From NCBI GenBank assembly GCA_004794655.1, contig SMMW01000521.1, positions 2,389,001 through 2,453,000 on the forward strand: a DNA stretch of 64,000 bases, read 5' to 3'. Shown one piece after another: positions 51,202 through 63,419 of this stretch. Below the pieces are notes generated by a model, which was not told the DNA's origin, did no database searches, and saw nothing but the letters and a program-made list of their open reading frames with translations. Each line of letters starts with the position of its first letter. The first letter of the stretch is position 1. This stretch comes from Marisa cornuarietis. Lineage: Eukaryota > Mollusca > Gastropoda > Architaenioglossa > Ampullariidae. Position numbers and translations under genes: made by a program.

Positions 51202-52495
51202 TCATTTGTAATGCGAAGGTATCCATTCGGAAGAATGCTCTATCTAACGTTATTCTGTTTCTGTATCTATCTCTTTTATCTTTCTCACTCTTGCCTCTAG
51301 CATGTAAAACAAAATCCTTGAACGATAGGCAAATAAAGTGGTCTACACTGTAAACACACTTCGACGATCTAGAGGTACATAAAAAAATACTGAAATCGCT
51401 CTTTTTTCAACTTAGTTGTTTTGAATTGTGTGTCACTATTCTTATCATCTAAATAATGAAAATGATTATAACATTTAATTAGATTTTTATTATAAGTAGA
51501 TAAAAGAAAACCTGCGCCGAATTTCAATGCAACATTTTAGCTTTATGTGTTAGACAAAAGGTTGGAAAGTACTCTTACGTAAGCTTAAAGGTTTGTTTGA
51601 AAAACTGTGACTGCAACTGCATTGTACACTTCGAGGAAAGTACATATTGTTAGTACCCATTTTGTTTGATCGTTTTCTTTAGGTGCACTCTGAGTTCGAT
51701 GGTTTAAAAGAGAAAAATTAGATGTCAGTGTTCTTAGCTGTTTAAAATAATAGGTAGTATTAACAAAACTAAGAAATATGCAGGTTTTGAAATCAGATGG
51801 AAGTTGTTTCGTCCTCACTGCTTGTCTTAAAGTGTCTTTAGTAGCTTTGGAAAACGCACATTGCCTTTAAAGAACAATGTGAGATGTATGATTCTGGACC
51901 TATTAAAGATTTTTAAAAATTACATTGCAGTACCTTTCAGCAAAAAATTGAACGCGATCACAATTAGTTGATCGCTTCTGGGGGCATACGTTTGCTCATT
52001 TTGCCTTAAATACAAAGATAAATATTCACCATTTTTAAAGCTAGCTAATATATAAATTTATAGACAGGTGTAAGGCAGAATAAAAAATGCAGACTGCGCA
52101 CAAGATCAGCAACTGTGATTTAGAAATTTAAAAATGTTAGTTAGCACGGTGCAATATCTTGTAGTCAGTAAGTACTGAGAGCTTGACAATCGGTCAGTCT
52201 GCAACTTATTCAGTATACCATTTAAATCTCTCAGAAAAGACAGGAAGCTTGTGTAGTACTTACACTGGAACTAACACGGACATCGCTAGACCTTCTATTA
52301 TTCGTGGCATGTAATCTGTCTTCTGACATTACAACAAAAACTGACGAAACTGTGGAAATGCTAGAACACAAGGGATATAATTTCCACAATGACAAAAATG
52401 TATTTGAGATTAGTTTATTCCCTTGAAATGTTGTTGTTGTCTAAGCCAAACTTTCTAATTCTCACTTTTCTCTTACTCAGTAGCTCTCATTCCCT

Positions 52496-52533
<38 letters not shown>

Positions 52534-53215
52534 TATATGTGTATTTATATATATATATATGTCGCTAAATAAAAAAGGAAAAATAAATGTATCAATCTCT
52601 GGATAATTTACAAGCAGTAAAAATATCTGTTTCACTACTAAACTAAACTCCTTTACCCCCTTCCCTATACCATAGCAGTATTTAAAAGACATTGCAGAAC
52701 GGTCAAGAGCCAGAGGGTTTGTTTTTTTTTTTGGTTGTTGTTTTAAGGTAAGTTTAAAGGTAATCCCCTAACATTTTATATAACAGGAACTTTGATGTGA
52801 TTGCACGTTTATTGCAGTATGAAGTAATAGCATCAGTTGTATAGTGAAACAAATTCTCTTCAGTCCTTCTTGTTCATACTCTTCCAAAGGTGAAATACTC
52901 TTTGTCATGTTAAAGGGGGTGACAAGTCTACCTGATAAACTCTACTTTTGCTTGTTTGTGACTCTATTTACATTCTTTTGATCATGTTGTAAAATTTGCA
53001 TTAAACAGCAAAATGTTTTAATTCGACGGAGAATATAGTATTGAATATCCTTCGGAAACATATATTTCAAGCCAATAAGTACTACTACTACCAAAAAAAA
53101 AAATTTGGTAAGATTTAATATTTACTGTTTTGTAACCCCCTTATCTCTCTTTACAAAGTGTGTAGATGTGACTTACGAAAGAGGATCACCAAGAGCGATG
53201 ACTGGTATATGAGAG

Positions 53216-56200
53216 CTTGAAGTCATATTTTATTTTGGCATGTTTTACACACATTTTGTACATTCGTTTATTTCGCTTTCCCCGCCTGGCCTTAGTTAGA
53301 AGAATCGACGCAACGACTGACAGGTTCTGTTACAGGAACCTTGAGCATATCCATCTTGGGATGTTATATACGCATGTTCGTTTTATCCCACTGGGTTTCG
53401 AACAGTGTGAAATCAGTTACGAATTTTAGTAAAATAAACTGAAATTTAGCTGATAATCTTCTTCATTAGGTACTTGACTTTTACCAGTCATAATTATGTT
53501 CACCATTAGACACAACACCTCAGCTGTTAATACTCAGTCAAAAACAAATTGCAGCGGTAACATTTTTTAAAAATTATAATGGTCGTACATTTGAGACAGA
53601 AGCACACACACATGTACACATACGCGCGATTACACCCAATCACAACTCCTAGCTGAAAAGGATAAGAATTCTATAACGTTTGAGTAGACCATTCAACGAG
53701 GCTCAAGAAGTGGCTCAAACTTATTACCTAAAAGATGATAAAAGAGCTTCATTTCAAGATTATGTTCGCTGTATACAAGAAACTACATGCTTCTGTCATA
53801 ATCAGACAAACACATAGACAGACAGCAACCACTCACGAATTGCCTGGATTTTTAAGAAAAAAGAAAAACCAAAATAACTCTTCAACAATATGTCACCGAT
53901 TTCACGGTCTAAACTGTTTATTACATTATAGATTAAATCAAAAGTTTGGTCCGCCCATTTATTTTTTAATTTACGAGACAAGACTAATTAATACTCAGAG
54001 GACAAGACAGCAGCATCCAACCCTATCGTGAGAATAAAGCTTTAAATACAAACACAGGGCTGGTGTATTTAATCTCTTTTATAAACGAGGAAAATTGACT
54101 GTTAGAGAAGAAGTCAATGTGAATGCAAAAAAACTCGTAAAGTAAGAACAAAAGGACACAGTCAAAAAACAGCCCCGGACGATGAAGAGGATTTAAGCCA
54201 GAAGAGCAGGTAAAACATGGGAGAAAGAAACCAAGCTAAGGAAAAGAATTATACAGAGTTGGCCACGCAAGGCAAGGGGTATCAGTTTCTCATACTACAG
54301 AAACATTGTGATGCTGTTAAAGTGATTTCCTCGTTAGAATTTTGTAACAGGAAATATGACATTAAAACCAATGCGGGTGTTCTCCTTAAACATCGGATCC
54401 TTGACCTGCTAGTGCAACATTTACCCTCTAAAACACGGCTTCTTACTATGCTAGCAGCTCACCAAAAGTAATTGAATAAACTAACTATTGTTAAGACGAT
54501 TTACTTTTAGCATTAATGTAATTTATAAAAGGATGTTAATCTTCGTGTTTATGTTATGCGCTTTTACCAACATACTGATGGAATAGTTTATTTATTCATT
54601 TGTTCATTTATATATTTATCTAATTAAGCTTGAGCTGTTCAATGTGTTATATGCTCGGCGTCGTTGTGGAGGGGACAGAATTGAGCAAATAAAACGCATA
54701 ATGCATTCTGTTAAATGGTTCAATGAAGTTTGAAATGATGAATCATAAGTGGAAATACTAATTATAAGCATTGACTCTAAACACATGTTTTGCTCATCTC
54801 CATGTTTTTTCACATTAGCTTTAAAAAAAAAACACTATTGAATATAGTTAAACATAGCAATGTCTACATCTCCTACTAGTCACTTCATCTCACTCCTGTT
54901 CAAGGGAAAATATTCAGAAAGAAATGTCACGTAATTACATTTTTCACTTCTTAGCAACCTTAAAATGTACAAGGAAAAAAGGTGCAGATCAAGTCGGCTG
55001 TTCAGCAACTGCAAGTATTGATGCTTCTTAATACTAGGGATATTTCCTTGTCAGAAACTGGAGAGGCAAGCCTGCCCATACTAAGAATAACTAAATTACT
55101 TTTTTTTAAGATGTGAAGCGATCAGACATGATGTAATGTGTGCTACTAAGCAAAGAGGGTTACAATACGGAATTTGGCTGATTATAACAACCAGCTCTAC
55201 CTAAAAATAACACATATCAGCTAATAATAGATGTCTTAACACTTGCGGAGAAAAAGTCTATACCTGATAATGATTTCAGATTGCACAGTTATTCTGAAAT
55301 GCAGGACTTCTGCATCGACAGCTGTTAAACTGTCAAAATAGCACAACATTAAAATTTATCACTTTAGTGAGTAAGAACCAGCTTCATCTTCAGTTTTAAA
55401 TAATAGAGAACACGTGCTAAAGACACTAGGGCAGACAAAGTGGCTGTGAGATTTGAATTTACAGACATAATTTACATGGTACAAAAAAACCGTTAAATAT
55501 CAATGCCCACATATTTGATTATAAAAGCTATTTTATTTGCACAACACTACTATAGATCGAAATCAAGATACAATACATAAAATGCTTACAAAAAAGGCAA
55601 TGAAATGAAGAGATATAAGACCGAACTTTGTTAGTTTCAGTCTTTTATCTAAGAAATCACGACTGAAAATTGTGTAGAACTTAAGCAGGCTACCAAGAAA
55701 ATAATCAATGGTTTTTGACTACATAATTTAAATTTTATGTTTTCAAATTCTGCTAGCATTCATGCGTCTGTGTCAATTAGTTACATTTTAAAGAATATAA
55801 AATCAAGTGCAACAATATGCGTAAATATCAACATAATAGAACTGAGAGACATTGGTTAACAAACAATAAATAAGGATAGGAAAAAAAAAAGAATGGGTTC
55901 AACATGGTTGATAATAAGTCCATAAACAAAAATTGTTCAAATGACAATTCAGTTATCAAATTAAGTCTGCATATTCTCCAATAAACGAAAAATATTTATC
56001 AATAAAAAGTTATTTACACAGAAAAAGACAATCTATTGTATTGTGTTACTTTGATACTTCTTAGTACATTTAATCATATTTCTATTTCAGCATAGATATA
56101 CTAATAAATGCATAGAACTCAATGCAGGATCTGAGTTTCTCTTTCGTGGCTTTCTTCAGAAAGTGTGCAGGATACCACAGGTCTTCGTAATATCATTATT

Positions 56201-56765
56201 TAGAGGATGAGGACATCATCACTGTCTTTTACAAAATCACGATGGACAACATTAAATCATCCGTGTTTGCTATTTCCCATCATGCTTGTTACTGAAGATA
56301 TTACTGCAGCATAAAGTGGACATACGTAGAATGGTTTCAGAAGATTGTTTAACACAACATCCGTGTGCGGTCTCTAGTAGGGAGTAGTCTCTGTCTCAAC
56401 AGAAACTGCATGTAGGAGAAAGAGAGAAAGGAAGAGGATTAAATACATATAAACACAAATTCTGCATTACCTATAAAGAAAAATACAATTTATTCGTTAT
56501 AAAGTAATCCTGTTCGAATTAAGTCAAAGTAGTTTACAATATAGCCTTCAGAAAATCGTCTTCAGTAAGTAAAGATGTAAGATATTGTGTTTAGAACTTC
56601 TGTTGCCTCATTTCAAGAGTCATTAAACAGCTTTTTTAAAATATAGTTTGTATTACTTTTCAGTCAAGAGAAACGAATTATTGAAATCGTTTACTCTTTC
56701 CCCGATGTTTATACTGTAGGCAGAACAACCATGAATGTTCACATACCTGCAGACTAAGACGCATT
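53216..56765. other. 3' flank of paralogue 5, segmental duplicate of 41086-44137
   Basis: Ordered blocks shared with the paralogue 4 flank include GGTTCTGT(C/T)(C/A)CAGGAACCTTGAG, 'ttatcccactgggtttcgaacagt', 'caatatgtcaccgatttcacgg', 'tttagaggatgaggacatc' and ACTGCATGTAGGAGAAAGAGAG (3' UTR acceptor side). The same GTATGTG donor follows the stop codon of paralogue 5. No gene beyond the short ORF at 54217-54471. Confidence 0.6.
54217..54471 (+). CDS. Unrecognised 84-residue ORF, possible Gag-like retroelement remnant
   Basis: Starts MGERNQAKEKNYTELATQGK and continues YQFLILQKHCDAV. An ELxTxGKxYQ-type opening is seen in some mollusc retroelement Gag-like proteins, but this is an impression, not a family assignment. 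The duplicate at 42067-42171 shares the first 35 codons and then hits a stop (GTAAAGTGA). The ORF is therefore not under clear constraint, and is probably a dead fragment carried in the duplication. Confidence 0.3.
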   Translation: MGERNQAKEKNYTELATQGKGYQFLILQKHCDAVKVISSLEFCNRKYDIKTNAGVLLKHRILDLLVQHLPSKTRLLTMLAAHQK

Positions 56766-59700
56766 CTAACCTCGGTTGGCTACATTCTCATAGTGACATT
56801 TATCGTCGTCAAATCCCGCAACCATTGCACAGTAAGTGTCTGAGTCAAGAAATGTATAGTATAGTATTAGGTTAGCATGTCTACAATTTCTACAATATTG
56901 ATTATGATCTATATCAACACAAATACCAACAAATCGTATATTGTTTCCTTTTTTGCGATTTATTCACACTTAACTTTTATTATAAATGAGAAAGCAACAT
57001 GGCACCAAGGTGACTATCTAGTCCAAAAAATTTCTTAAATTTCTTTTATGTATAAGAAATCATGAACTTTTGAAATTAAACAAATTCTATGGAAAAGACT
57101 ATAACTTGAAAAGGGGTGGGGTTAGAAAAAAAATACTTAACATTTGTGTACTTCACAGAAAAATTCCCAGAAAAGAAAAATAAGCAGAGACAGTTAATCC
57201 AAAAAAGTAGCAAGCTAATAATGTTGGTTTGTGTATCAAAACATGTCTAGAGTCTAAGAACGCGTAACTCATGTACCTGAGGACTGATTTGCTTTATGTC
57301 CAATGGGAGAGTAGTCGACGTAATCATGCTCGATGTGGGCAGGTTTACTGCTAGTCTCATAAAATGTATCTGAAATATGATGAAACAATAGTTTAAGGTA
57401 ACAACGCAATAAATGCAAAATTGTTTAGAAGCATATCTGTCACTTAACAATGCTGAACCACCAAATTAAATGCATTTTAGATGGTTGTTGTTATGTGGGT
57501 TGGTGCTTACCTTTCCGAAGTTAGACAGGTTATTCATAGTTAAAATGAAACAAAACAATGTGTTTACCTGATAAATCTTTGTAGTTTTGTTTTCCTGCTG
57601 TGGTTGGCATTGACTTTGTTAATGGCTCCAGTGCTAGCGTGCGTCCACCAGTCTCTTGTCCCACTTGAGTCCCGAAGCGATTGTCTGATGATAAAAGTGA
57701 GTGAATAGTGCATACGTTGCTTCAAGTATAAATGACTGAGTTTTCTATGAGAAAAAATTATCATGCTCAGAATGTGTAAAGCTTAATTTACTTTTGTCTA
57801 TTCAATGTATGATTATACACAAAAGAGAAAATGCATAAACGATTAAATGTAGAAGGGTAGCTCTAATGGCTTGTGAAGTAAAATGTATTTATTAACTTCT
57901 CGTCAGTGGCCGACATATGAGAGTGAAAGTTATATTTTCATAGAAGTGTGTGTCGCTTCAGCAGTAAATCAGTTTTAGCAGTACAAGCACTCGAACTTTT
58001 ACAAAGACTATAAAGTAAAAGGAAGGTGGAAGATTAGTCTTCATTTGAATTGTATACATATGAACCTCTTTGTCGTTTGATGTTGAACGCAATCAGAACT
58101 GCCGCAATAATTACTAACGCAAAAACAGATGCTCCAACACCACCAACGATGGCAATATTTGCACATTTTGCTGATGGATCCTCAATTTCCTGTCCCTTTT
58201 CTGTAACAATATCAAGCTGGAATCTTGAGCAAAATTAGAATCTAATACATCTTTTACTTCTAATTTGTCGATTATAAATGTCGTTAATTACTTAGAAAGC
58301 AACAATTACGATTTCCAACTCAATTTGTGAAAGATGTTTCTGTTTCTACGATGCGATAAATACGAGTAAAAAATTTATCTTAGAACAAGACACTTTCAAA
58401 TATTGCAAAAAAATGTATAGAATTATAAAAGAAAGGTCCGAGCATGGAATATCGACACAATTTTCAAGACATTAGTGTTGTCTACATTAATAGTAAGTAT
58501 AAAATTTTGCTATCCATAGGCGATGATTGAGCATGAGTCGTTAGAAATATTTACCTTCAAAAGACAAAACATAGATACGTGAAAAGGACGCCTGAGGAAA
58601 GTATGTGTTGGTAGCTGTACATTCTATCGCCACATGGTCCACTCTTTGAGTTAAGCTGATGGAGCACACGCTGAAGTATGTAAAGTCAGTTCGTTTTTCA
58701 CACGTGGTGCTCCATTGAAATACAACCGAGGGATAGAAATATAGAGCTGCGCAGGTTAAACGTATGATCCCCGACTCATCGTCTGTTGTCTCTGCAATTC
58801 TGTTTATGATCACATCAGAAGGTCCATCTAAACATATTAAAATCATTTTTAAGTGCAGCAAAGTGTTCCATTCGATTCGGTAAATATATAGATACCTGCT
58901 TGAAACAATATGTAAACACATTTCATCTCCCACCAACTTCTTAAATTAAAGGCAATTCTACCTCACGAATTGGATTTTGTGTTCAGTTTAGCTGTCTCTT
59001 TGTTGACAGTAGTACCTCTTTGATTTTTCCAGACAGGGTGTCTACATCGTAGTCCAGCCGGTTCAGTGCGGAATCATTTCCTTTAACTGTGGCCTTGAAG
59101 ACTTCCTCAAATATTTGGGTCTTGAAGCTTCTCAAAATCAATGCTATTTCGGCAAGTTGAGAAAAATCGCTTCGTTTTCAGCTTCAACTTTAGGATCCTT
59201 AGAAGAAGGTCATGCTCGCTACCTCTATTAGCACCTGGGTACATCTTTGTCTTTGCCTTGTTGATGCTGGATTTTTTTTCGTCTTGGCAGCAGGATATAC
59301 TCAATTTGATCATGGACCAATACGTCTGGTGAGTGCCACGTTGGCGTCCTTGATTTCTTATTAGGGTGTAAGGTTTTGGCAAAGGTGACTGCCTTGGCGC
59401 AAATTCTAGAAGTCTGATTCCTCCTGTCGTTGGTTTCACCAAGGCCAAATTTGCACAAATCCTGCCCATTCCTGGTAGGCATCTGGACAAACCTTAGCAT
59501 TCCAGTCACCGAGTGCAAAGAGGATGTCCTTGTTGAAAATTTCCTTCACAACTGTATCTAGTTGTTGGTTAAACTATTCACTTTGTTGTCTCCATGCAAA
59601 GGCGTTGGAGCGTATACTTTGACTATGTTGTTACTGTGGGGCTTCGCTGAGACGCGTATAGTTATCAGCCTGTTGATACGGGTGTACAGCTGATGATGGC

Positions 59701-62700
59701 TCCGATTATCTTATTGTGCACGAAAAAGTCTACCCCGTACTCATGTCTGGCGTCCTCCCAATTGTACCACATTTTGTGTCCGTCGTCCGTTGTTACTTCC
59801 CCAAATCCTGTCCATCTGACCTCCACCAGTCACACAATGTCTCACCGGTGCCGTTTTATCAAGTGGTTGAGTTTCTTCACTTTGTCACACTGGTGTGACG
59901 TGCGTACGTCCCACATCCTGATGGATTTTCCGTATTTTAACCTGATTTCTGCTTTGGTTCCAGTATCACACCTTTTGTTGTCCTCACACTGGAGCGCGTT
60001 CGTTGTTGATCCAGGCCACGACCAATCCGGCATGTTGTCTCTTTTGCGGCGTATATCCATGGTCCTAACACTGAGCATTATACACTTGGTAGTGCCTAAC
60101 TCTTCTCCAAGTGATCCACAGCCGATAGTAGGCCTGGTCATGGACACGTAGGCGCTGGGCCCAGTCTGATACTTTCATTATGGGAAGTCTTCACCCGCTG
60201 ATGCTGTGTTAGCATAAGGATTTTCAGGAGGGGCTTACTGCCTTAGCCTTTATCTTACTCAAGACTTCCCCAAGGATGTGGGGCCATTTCCTTGGCTAGG
60301 GTTGTAGTGTTATTCTCCATTTTAAGACATCTGTGTCGACCTCATCCCTTCCACGCTGATAAAAAAATATTACAGTAGCCGCGATCACATGACCTTTTAA
60401 CTAGCCAATCAAGGCAGCACAAGCTGAGTCTCATGCAAGCCCATCGAACGGGATTGGAAGAAATAATGCAAACTTCGAACATTAACAAAGATGGATAAAA
60501 TATTAGGTGAATCAAATTTTCGATTTCAAGACTTCTGTGTCGACTTCTTCCATTCCATGCAATCATGATTTTGTAAGGATTCTCTTGGGTTCAGTAATAG
60601 ACTATTGATAAAAAGATGTCATCGGTTAGTGCAAGCTGTAGATAATGTGTGTACTCAGCCGTTAACGTAATACCAACAACTATATATATATATATATTTT
60701 AGCACAAGAGATAACCTTTTTAAGGTAATTTTGTTAGCCAAAGCTAATAACTCAGAGTTAAAATTATCATGTAGAACTTAATTATCAAAAGTTTGAGAAT
60801 ATTTTTAACGCTGTTGTGAAATAAGGAAATCAGAATAAAGTTTACTTACAAGCTACAGTAAGCATGTAAGAAATCATTTCTTTGATGGCTCGATTTGGAC
60901 CCCATTCCAATCGACATGTGAATTGTTTACCGCTCGTGTTCTGAGACACATTTGTGAGCAGAAGCGTTGAGTTTGGCATCCCGTACCAAGCCACAAGTCC
61001 AGGTGGACTTCCCGTTCTTGAGTCATAGCATGTGCAGTTTACACTTGATCCATCAAAAACATAAGCTGGACAATCGTGGTTGAGTTGCACTCGATTGGGT
61101 GGATCTTGAAATGAAAGAAAAAGTAATAATTCACTAAAATTTAGTATCTTTCCATTGCTTTTGTGTATCAATTTGTTTTAATTTTGTATAACCTGCTTAC
61201 GTTTCTCATTTCAGTTAAGTGCATTCTTTATAATGAAAACCAGAAAAAAATTCGTAAATTTTGACATTTTCTAGGTTAACTCAGAATAGCAGTGTCAGTG
61301 GCTTGTCTCTTTTAAAAAACACCTTTTTGTAATACATAACCTTGTGACAAAAATTTGCCTCTACCATACAGACGGATTTTGCTTAAAACATCTTTAGTAT
61401 TTGTTGAACCTAATCTTACATCAATGGAGGAATAAAGGCTTCGAGAGATGTATATGATAATACAGGCCTTCTGTGTGTTGTTTAATGCATGTTTTGAGTG
61501 TTACAATGAGTGAAAAGGCTCATCGCCGACGGAAGAACAAATGGCCTTGTCACCTGACAAATGTCTTCAAGTTCCACACAAAAAAGTATTTATCAACATA
61601 TTCCTGCAAAAAGAAGTAATGAGATCAGAATGTATACTGACGGGCACAATGATTCTGTGTCCCGAAATAGCGGAAATTTGATCACCGAGATAATCGCTTT
61701 TCTCGAGTAGACGACGGGAGTCGTGCACATAAAATGGATGTCCGGACACTAATTTTATTAAATATCTGCTCAGAATCTCAGAAACACAAACATATAGACA
61801 GCAAAATACACATTTTGTTTGAAACTAAAAATCTCTTTGATCCCACTTATTTATAATGAAACTCTGTTTCGTTTTAACGTTTTACGGGCACGTAACCTTG
61901 ACAACGTGATGTCGCATAACGACGTGCAGTGCGGCAAGCGAACAATGTCCTCTTCCAGACGGTGTGGTAAGTGTTTTACGCTTTGTCCTTAGCTTTTTAC
62001 TTCTTTGTAGTCAGGACGACCTTAAGATTAAGAGGCTAACAGATGGACCAGATAAGGAGGTAGTAAGTGAAGCACCACTCCTGATGATACCTTCACGGAT
62101 TTGTGGAAGAAGGTGCAGCGGTTGGAACAGGGTTTTAGTCGCGATCAGCAACACTAAGCTGTTTATTAAGGAGCGCCTTGGTCTGAGGTGGCCAAGGAAG
62201 GATGATTTGTCATAGAAGAGCAGACACATGCCTGCTGAGACAAGTGACTCTGGCCTTAGATGAAAGACACGCACAGGCTGTAGTAATTCACGTGTGTGTA
62301 GAATGAGGATATGTGATTTTGCAGTGTGACACTAAAGTCAGTCGAGTTTTACTATTGACATTTTTCATTGTATTAGTGCATCTCTGTGCTTTGCTGCAGT
62401 TTTTCCTGCCAGTGTTGCATGGCTTCACTGTGCTAATCACTATCTTCTCTTGTTCATTATGCCACTAAGAATGTATAAAATGGTAGTCATCCTGGTATGT
62501 TTGCAGTGCACAATACAGGCATCTAGGATTTTCATCACAGCTTTAATTCAATGCTGTTGAATGTCTAAAGAATTACTGGTTTTGTTTATTATTGCCTTGC
62601 TGAATACTGTAGTGTTTAAAACAATTGTGTCTTTATTTGTTGTTAATTTTAATCAAATCATGTCATGCTATCACACTATAATTGTTTTGTTTATATATGA

Positions 62701-63419
62701 TGTTTTCTTCCTTATAATAAGCATCAGATCCGGGTTATACTCTCATAATATCTGTATGAGGCATTGAGAATAGGAATTGGTCTTGTAAATGAGCCTATGC
62801 CACGTGTGTAGAGTCTTGAGTTAGTCGCGTTACCATCCAGTTTCAAATACTTACATTGGAGCTGCTATTCGTATACACTGCGGTAGCTTGACCACACACA
62901 CTTTGTATAAGATGTGAATAGGAATACAAAGCACATGTAACTGTATATAAATTAAATCTACATTGTTTAAAGATCAACTAAACCTTTATCGACCATCGGT
63001 ATCCTTAGGGAATACCACAACCGATAATTAGACTTCCACTTCATAATATATACATATGCATTGGAACAACAGGATCACGATGCAAAGATAGAGATATAAA
63101 AGCAAATAAAGGATGACCAGGTAGGTGCCCTTTAGTCTACGTAATTTGACTAACTTACCAATTCTTCTTAAGCTGCAATTCACACCGTTCCCAACAGATA
63201 TTAGCAAGTTACTCGAGACTGCAGTTATAATGAGGCTGTCGTTCCGTAACCTGCAAGGTGATGGAGGTATGCAACTCGAGAAATAGCAGTAACAGACTTG
63301 CTGGTCACTGCTATTAAAAACTATCCATTTAGTGAGACGGGATTGATTAAATGTAAATGAGTAGTTCGTGCCGTCAACCACGTCCACACTGCCCTGCTCA
63401 CAGCCTCCGATAGACAAAC
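56766..63419 (-). CDS. IgSF transmembrane receptor, paralogue 5 (three-Ig form, 5' exon beyond window)
   Basis: Seven exons: 63159-63419 (Ig1), 60850-61104 (Ig3), 58555-58827 (Ig4), 58066-58200 (TM), 57568-57684, 57277-57369, 56766-56839 (tail). They give about 401 residues in frame to the stop. Ig1 has GCEQGSVDVVDG; Ig3 NHDCPAYVFDGSSVNCTCYD; Ig4 IRLTCAALYFYPSVVFQWST; TM IVGGVGASVFALVIIAAVL. Exon sizes of Ig3, Ig4, TM, tail 2 and tail 3 equal those of paralogue 4 exactly. Ig2 is destroyed (see 62713-62915), but the flanking phase-1 junctions keep the frame. Tail exon 1 is 117 bp instead of 312 and lacks the LEDIFSITGS region. Remaining motifs: NYKDL, HDYVDYSPI, HYENV. By analogy with paralogue 4, the signal-peptide exon lies about 900 bp upstream, past 64000. 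Confidence 0.8.
58981..60566 (-). mobile_element. RTE-like LINE fragment: endonuclease present, reverse transcriptase absent
   Basis: Minus-strand frames with several shifts show the APE-endonuclease order MWDVRTSHQCDKVKKL, CEVRWTGFG-type, KFGLGETNDR, TLHPNKKSRTPTWHSPD, EYILLPRR and LRILKLKLKTKR. The element stops before any reverse-transcriptase motif. GATTTTGT occurs at 58973-58980 and 60567-60574, and the uninterrupted target (GATTTTGTAAGGATT) is seen in the matching intron of paralogue 4 near 46482. A near-repeat with TCTGTGTCGAC occurs at about 60327-60357 and 60530-60560. It sits in the Ig3-Ig4 intron. Confidence 0.85.
62713..62915 (-). pseudogene. Collapsed Ig2 exons of paralogue 5
   Basis: The reading order on the minus strand is: GTCAAGCTACCGCAGTGTAT (start of Ig2a, with an in-frame stop soon after), then directly TCTACACACGTGGCATAGGC and GACCAATTCCTATTCTCAAT (Ig2b). 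In paralogue 4 these parts are separated by about 440 bp, including the rest of Ig2a, the intron and its (CA)n tract. The fused remnant has stops and no usable donor, so it should be spliced out. Confidence 0.75.

Larger units (their letters stand above)
49763..53215. other. Intergenic region between paralogues 4 and 5, no gene seen
   Basis: Contains a CA/CG-rich stretch (50590-50660), a partial copy of the dispersed element (50690-50900), a perfect (TGA)n array (51118-51201) and (GT)n at 52498-52528. Short ORFs lack recognisable domains. The 5' flank of paralogue 4 occupies the left end. Confidence 0.5.

Noticed and set aside
51060..51353. 97-residue plus-strand ORF with a poly-methionine centre
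   Set aside because: Translation of the (TGA)n microsatellite.
59693..60151. 152-residue plus-strand ORF
   Set aside because: It is the antisense of the RTE-like endonuclease, whose motifs read on the minus strand.
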